Shown: one piece after another, positions 61,666-64,000 of the stretch
Position numbering within the stretch: the stretch's first letter is position 1
Layout: every line of letters begins with the position of its first letter
Assembly: GCF_009769165.1 (NCBI RefSeq)
Contig: NZ_CP043476.1
Span: forward strand, 3,727,001-3,791,000
Direction: 5' to 3'
Source: Xanthomonas hyacinthi
GTDB taxonomy: Bacteria > Pseudomonadota > Gammaproteobacteria > Xanthomonadales > Xanthomonadaceae
Length of the DNA stretch: 64,000 nucleotides
Notes under the pieces: model-generated
Database searches by the model: none
Told to the model about the DNA's origin: nothing
The model's input: the letters and a program-made list of their open reading frames with translations, nothing else
Position numbers and translations under genes: made by a program

Positions 61666-63438
61666 CTAGGACGGCGCTTCGTCGCTGCGCATTACCGGAT
61701 ACAGCCGGTACTGCGCATCCCAGGAGGAATGGCGGCGGTGGAAGAACTCCAGCCGCGCACGCGGATCCTTGGCGAAGTCGGCGTCGTGCTCGAGCTTGCC
61801 CTCGAATTCGGCCTTCAGTGCCGGGTCGCTGGCCAGCATCTGCCGCGCCACGTCCTCGGCCACATAGTCTTCCATGTATTCGGTGCGCTCGAAGGCGCTG
61901 TTGAACTCGCCCCATTGCAGCAGCGAGTCCGGCGCCTGCGGTTCCAGCAAGGCCATCAGCAGCCGCGCCTTGGGCTGGGCGATCGGCACGAACAGGGAGC
62001 CGGCGCCGATGGCGCGCGTTTCGGGTGTCCAGGCGCCCTGCACGGTGAGCCGCTGGTGGCCTTCGGAGGAGCGCGCGGCGAAGCTGGCATCGTCGGCGCG
62101 GAACGTCTGCACCGGCAGCGTGGCGTCCGCGTCCACCGTGCGGAAAGCGATGCCGTGCTGGCGCAATTTGGCCGCGACCAGCGCGGCCTGCGCGGCCGGC
62201 ACCAGATAGCCGGCGCGCGGCGCCACGACTTCCACGCTGGGCACGATCTGGTCGCGCAGCGGCACGCGCCACATCTGCGGGGTGCGCTCGTCGTAGCGGG
62301 TCATCAGCGCGCCGGACACCGGCGACAGCGTGCGGGTATAGGCGTAGCCGCGGAAATCCACCAGGCGCGACTGTTCGGTGGTGCGGTAGTCCAGCGTCAC
62401 CGTGCGCCCGCCCAGCTGTTGCGCGCGCGCGTCGGCGGCCAGCGCGTCGGCGCGCCAGCGGCTGCCGTTGCGCGCCACCTGCTGCAGCACCGAGACGATG
62501 CTGTTGCGGGTGATGCGCACGCGCTGCGGATAGGGCTTCCACGAATGCGTTTCCACCAGCATGCCGAAGCGGTTGCGCAGCTGGAAATAGCCGTGCGAGA
62601 AGCGCGGCGTGGCCACGCCGTCCTCGAAGCCGGAGGCGGGATCGTCGTCGACCACGAACGAGGGGTAGTAGGGCAACGGCAGCGAGCCCTGCCGCTTCAG
62701 GTCGGCGAGCACGCCGTCGCGCAGGCGCAGGCCGTCGCCGCGCAGCGCGGCGTCGCCGGCATGCAGCGGTTCCACCTGTACCGACACGTCGTGCTCGAAC
62801 TGCGCGCCGTCGGTGACGTGCAGGTCCACGTACAGCAGCGGATCCCACTGTTCGACCAGGCGCAGCATCGCCTGCATCTCCGGCGCGTCGGCCTTGACGT
62901 AGTCGCGGTTGAGGTTGAGGTTCTGCGCGGTGGTGCGCCAGCCCATCTGCTCGGGACCGCGCTGGTTGGGCCGGTTCCAGGCGCCGAAGCGCTCGTGGCC
63001 GTCGACGTTGAACACCGGCACGAACAGCCACACCTGCCTGTCCAGCGCGCCGCGCGCGGCCTGGCCGTCGAGCAGCTGGCGCAGCGCCAGGAAGCCGGCG
63101 TCCTTGCCGTCGATCTCGCCGGCATGGATGCCGCCCTGGATCAGCACCACCGGCAATTTGCGCGCTTGCGCCGTTGCGGCATCCAGCGCGCCGGAGGTGG
63201 ACACCGCCAGCGCCTTCATCGGCCGGCCCTCGGGCGTGGTGCCGAAGTCGAAGCAACGCACCGCCTGCGGATAGCGCTGCGCGAATGCCTCGCACAGCGC
63301 GATGGTCTCGGCATAGCGGCCGGTACGGGCGAAACCGCTGCGTTCGGCCTCGGTGGACAGGCCCGCATCGCTGGCCAGCAATGGCATGCTGCACAGCAGC
63401 ATCGACAGCAGGAAGGGGACCAGCCAGGGTCGGATCAT
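61666..63438 (-). CDS. M14-family zinc carboxypeptidase
   Basis: A 590-residue exported peptidase. The signal peptide (VPFLLSMLLCSMPLLAS) is followed by an M14 catalytic domain with the zinc ligands in LIQGGIHAGEIDGKDAGFLA (His105, Glu108), NLNLNRDYVKADAPEM, the third ligand in LLYVDLHVTDGAQFEHDVSV, and the catalytic Glu in NRFGMLVETHSWKPYPQRV. The C-terminal 250 residues form an accessory region without known motifs. It should trim peptides in the periplasm or outside the cell. The ATG at 63438 is used because it starts the signal peptide. The POT transporter gene diverges from it. Confidence 0.92.
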   Translation of the reverse strand: MIRPWLVPFLLSMLLCSMPLLASDAGLSTEAERSGFARTGRYAETIALCEAFAQRYPQAVRCFDFGTTPEGRPMKALAVSTSGALDAATAQARKLPVVLIQGGIHAGEIDGKDAGFLALRQLLDGQAARGALDRQVWLFVPVFNVDGHERFGAWNRPNQRGPEQMGWRTTAQNLNLNRDYVKADAPEMQAMLRLVEQWDPLLYVDLHVTDGAQFEHDVSVQVEPLHAGDAALRGDGLRLRDGVLADLKRQGSLPLPYYPSFVVDDDPASGFEDGVATPRFSHGYFQLRNRFGMLVETHSWKPYPQRVRITRNSIVSVLQQVARNGSRWRADALAADARAQQLGGRTVTLDYRTTEQSRLVDFRGYAYTRTLSPVSGALMTRYDERTPQMWRVPLRDQIVPSVEVVAPRAGYLVPAAQAALVAAKLRQHGIAFRTVDADATLPVQTFRADDASFAARSSEGHQRLTVQGAWTPETRAIGAGSLFVPIAQPKARLLMALLEPQAPDSLLQWGEFNSAFERTEYMEDYVAEDVARQMLASDPALKAEFEGKLEHDADFAKDPRARLEFFHRRHSSWDAQYRLYPVMRSDEAPS

Positions 63439-63617
63439 TGCGGCACCGTCTCGGGGTAGGCCCCCATGATGCGTGCAGCGCGCCGATTGCGAAAGCACCT
63501 GCATGCCGACGCGTCCATCGCGGATGGTTCGATTCGCCCGGAACGATCGGGTAACCTTCTGAAAATTTTGCCTGGACGCCTGCCTGTGACGAGCGAACCA
63601 TCGACGAGGAATTGCGG

Positions 63618-64000
63618 ATGAGTGCGGCCAGCGCACACGCCGGCGCGGGGATGCCGCGGCAGATCCCGTACATCATCGGCAACGAGGCCTGCGAGCGTTT
63701 CAGCTTCTACGGCATGCGCAACATCCTGGTGCAGTTCCTGATCACCTCGCTGCTGCTGCAGGAGATGACCGCGCCCGGCCGCGAGGCCGAGGCCAAGCAC
63801 ATCATGCACAGCTTCATGGTCGGCGTGTATTTCTTCCCGCTGCTCGGCGGCTGGCTGGCCGACCGCTTCTTCGGCAAGTACACCACCATCCTGTGGTTCA
63901 GCCTGGTCTATTGCGCGGGCCATGCCTGCCTGGCGCTGTTCGAGGGTAGCCGCGGCGGTTTCTTCGTCGGGCTCGGGCTGATCGCGCTGGGCGCGGGCGG
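63618..64000 (+). CDS. POT-family peptide transporter, 5' part
   Basis: The window ends after 127 codons. The start MSAASAHAGAGMPRQIPYII is followed by the POT/PTR2 signature GNEACERFSFYGMRNILVQF and membrane helices with VGVYFFPLLGGWLADRFFGK and TTILWFSLVYCAGHACLALF. These proton-coupled carriers import di- and tripeptides, which fits the neighbouring, divergent exported carboxypeptidase. Confidence 0.93.
   Translation, partial: MSAASAHAGAGMPRQIPYIIGNEACERFSFYGMRNILVQFLITSLLLQEMTAPGREAEAKHIMHSFMVGVYFFPLLGGWLADRFFGKYTTILWFSLVYCAGHACLALFEGSRGGFFVGLGLIALGAG

Noticed and set aside
1..64000. CRISPR arrays, prophage genes, transposase genes or rRNA operons
   Set aside because: No regularly spaced direct repeats, no phage or transposase motifs, and no rRNA sequence were found in the window.

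Overview
The window is about 70% GC chromosomal DNA from a Xanthomonas-type gammaproteobacterium (Xanthomonadaceae). The strongest indicators are the 3' half of a xanthan (gum) exopolysaccharide cluster at the left edge, a FimX-type degenerate c-di-GMP receptor, and intergenic repeat families typical of xanthomonads. The gum cluster is eroded: gumL is a multiply broken pseudogene, gumN is a stub that stops next to dxs, and no gumO or gumP follows. This suggests a lineage whose polymer lacks the usual pyruvate decoration. The species cannot be fixed from this window.

Layout. 1-5610: gumI (partial), gumJ, gumK, gumL pseudogene, gumM, a DUF985 cupin gene and a gumN remnant, all on +. 5639-14303: minus-strand genes, namely dxs, an HNH nuclease, an acyl-CoA dehydrogenase, and a MarR-controlled aromatic-acid-type efflux operon (marR, FUSC pump, DUF1656, HlyD adaptor). 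14304-17138: a gene-poor stretch with two copies of a MITE-like repeat around an LEA-type lipoprotein, tRNA-Phe and a small secreted protein. 17139-28075: housekeeping genes, including lipocalin, xseA, queG, nnrDE, tsaE, an AMIN-domain amidase, mutL, a DUF1684 lipoprotein and a TraB/GumN-family protein. 28118-36786: a REP pair, phaR, phbB, gluQ, htpX, fimX, baiN-like, yaeQ and a pseudouridine synthase. 37238-52649: cspA, a glutathione transferase, an esterase, selO, a TetR-controlled RND pump without its own outer-membrane channel, apt, dbpA, an ABC-F protein, a barnase-like RNase with barstar, and a Mn-type superoxide dismutase. 52717-64000: an AraC regulator, a small membrane protein, a propeller-type histidine kinase with its NarL-type response regulator, a catalytically degraded EEP-fold protein, an unusual EEP-GH3 fusion enzyme, an M14 carboxypeptidase and the start of a POT peptide transporter.

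The most unusual content is at the right end. A secreted endonuclease/exonuclease/phosphatase (EEP) domain is fused to a complete GH3 beta-glucosidase. Beside it lies a tandem EEP paralogue that has lost several catalytic residues, and a two-component system of the glycan-sensing type sits immediately next to both. Other points of interest are gum-cluster decay, the MITE-like repeat pair, hairpin repeats that abut stop codons, three mutually exclusive pairing segments in the phaR leader, and a 14-bp triplication that creates nested start codons before the response regulator.
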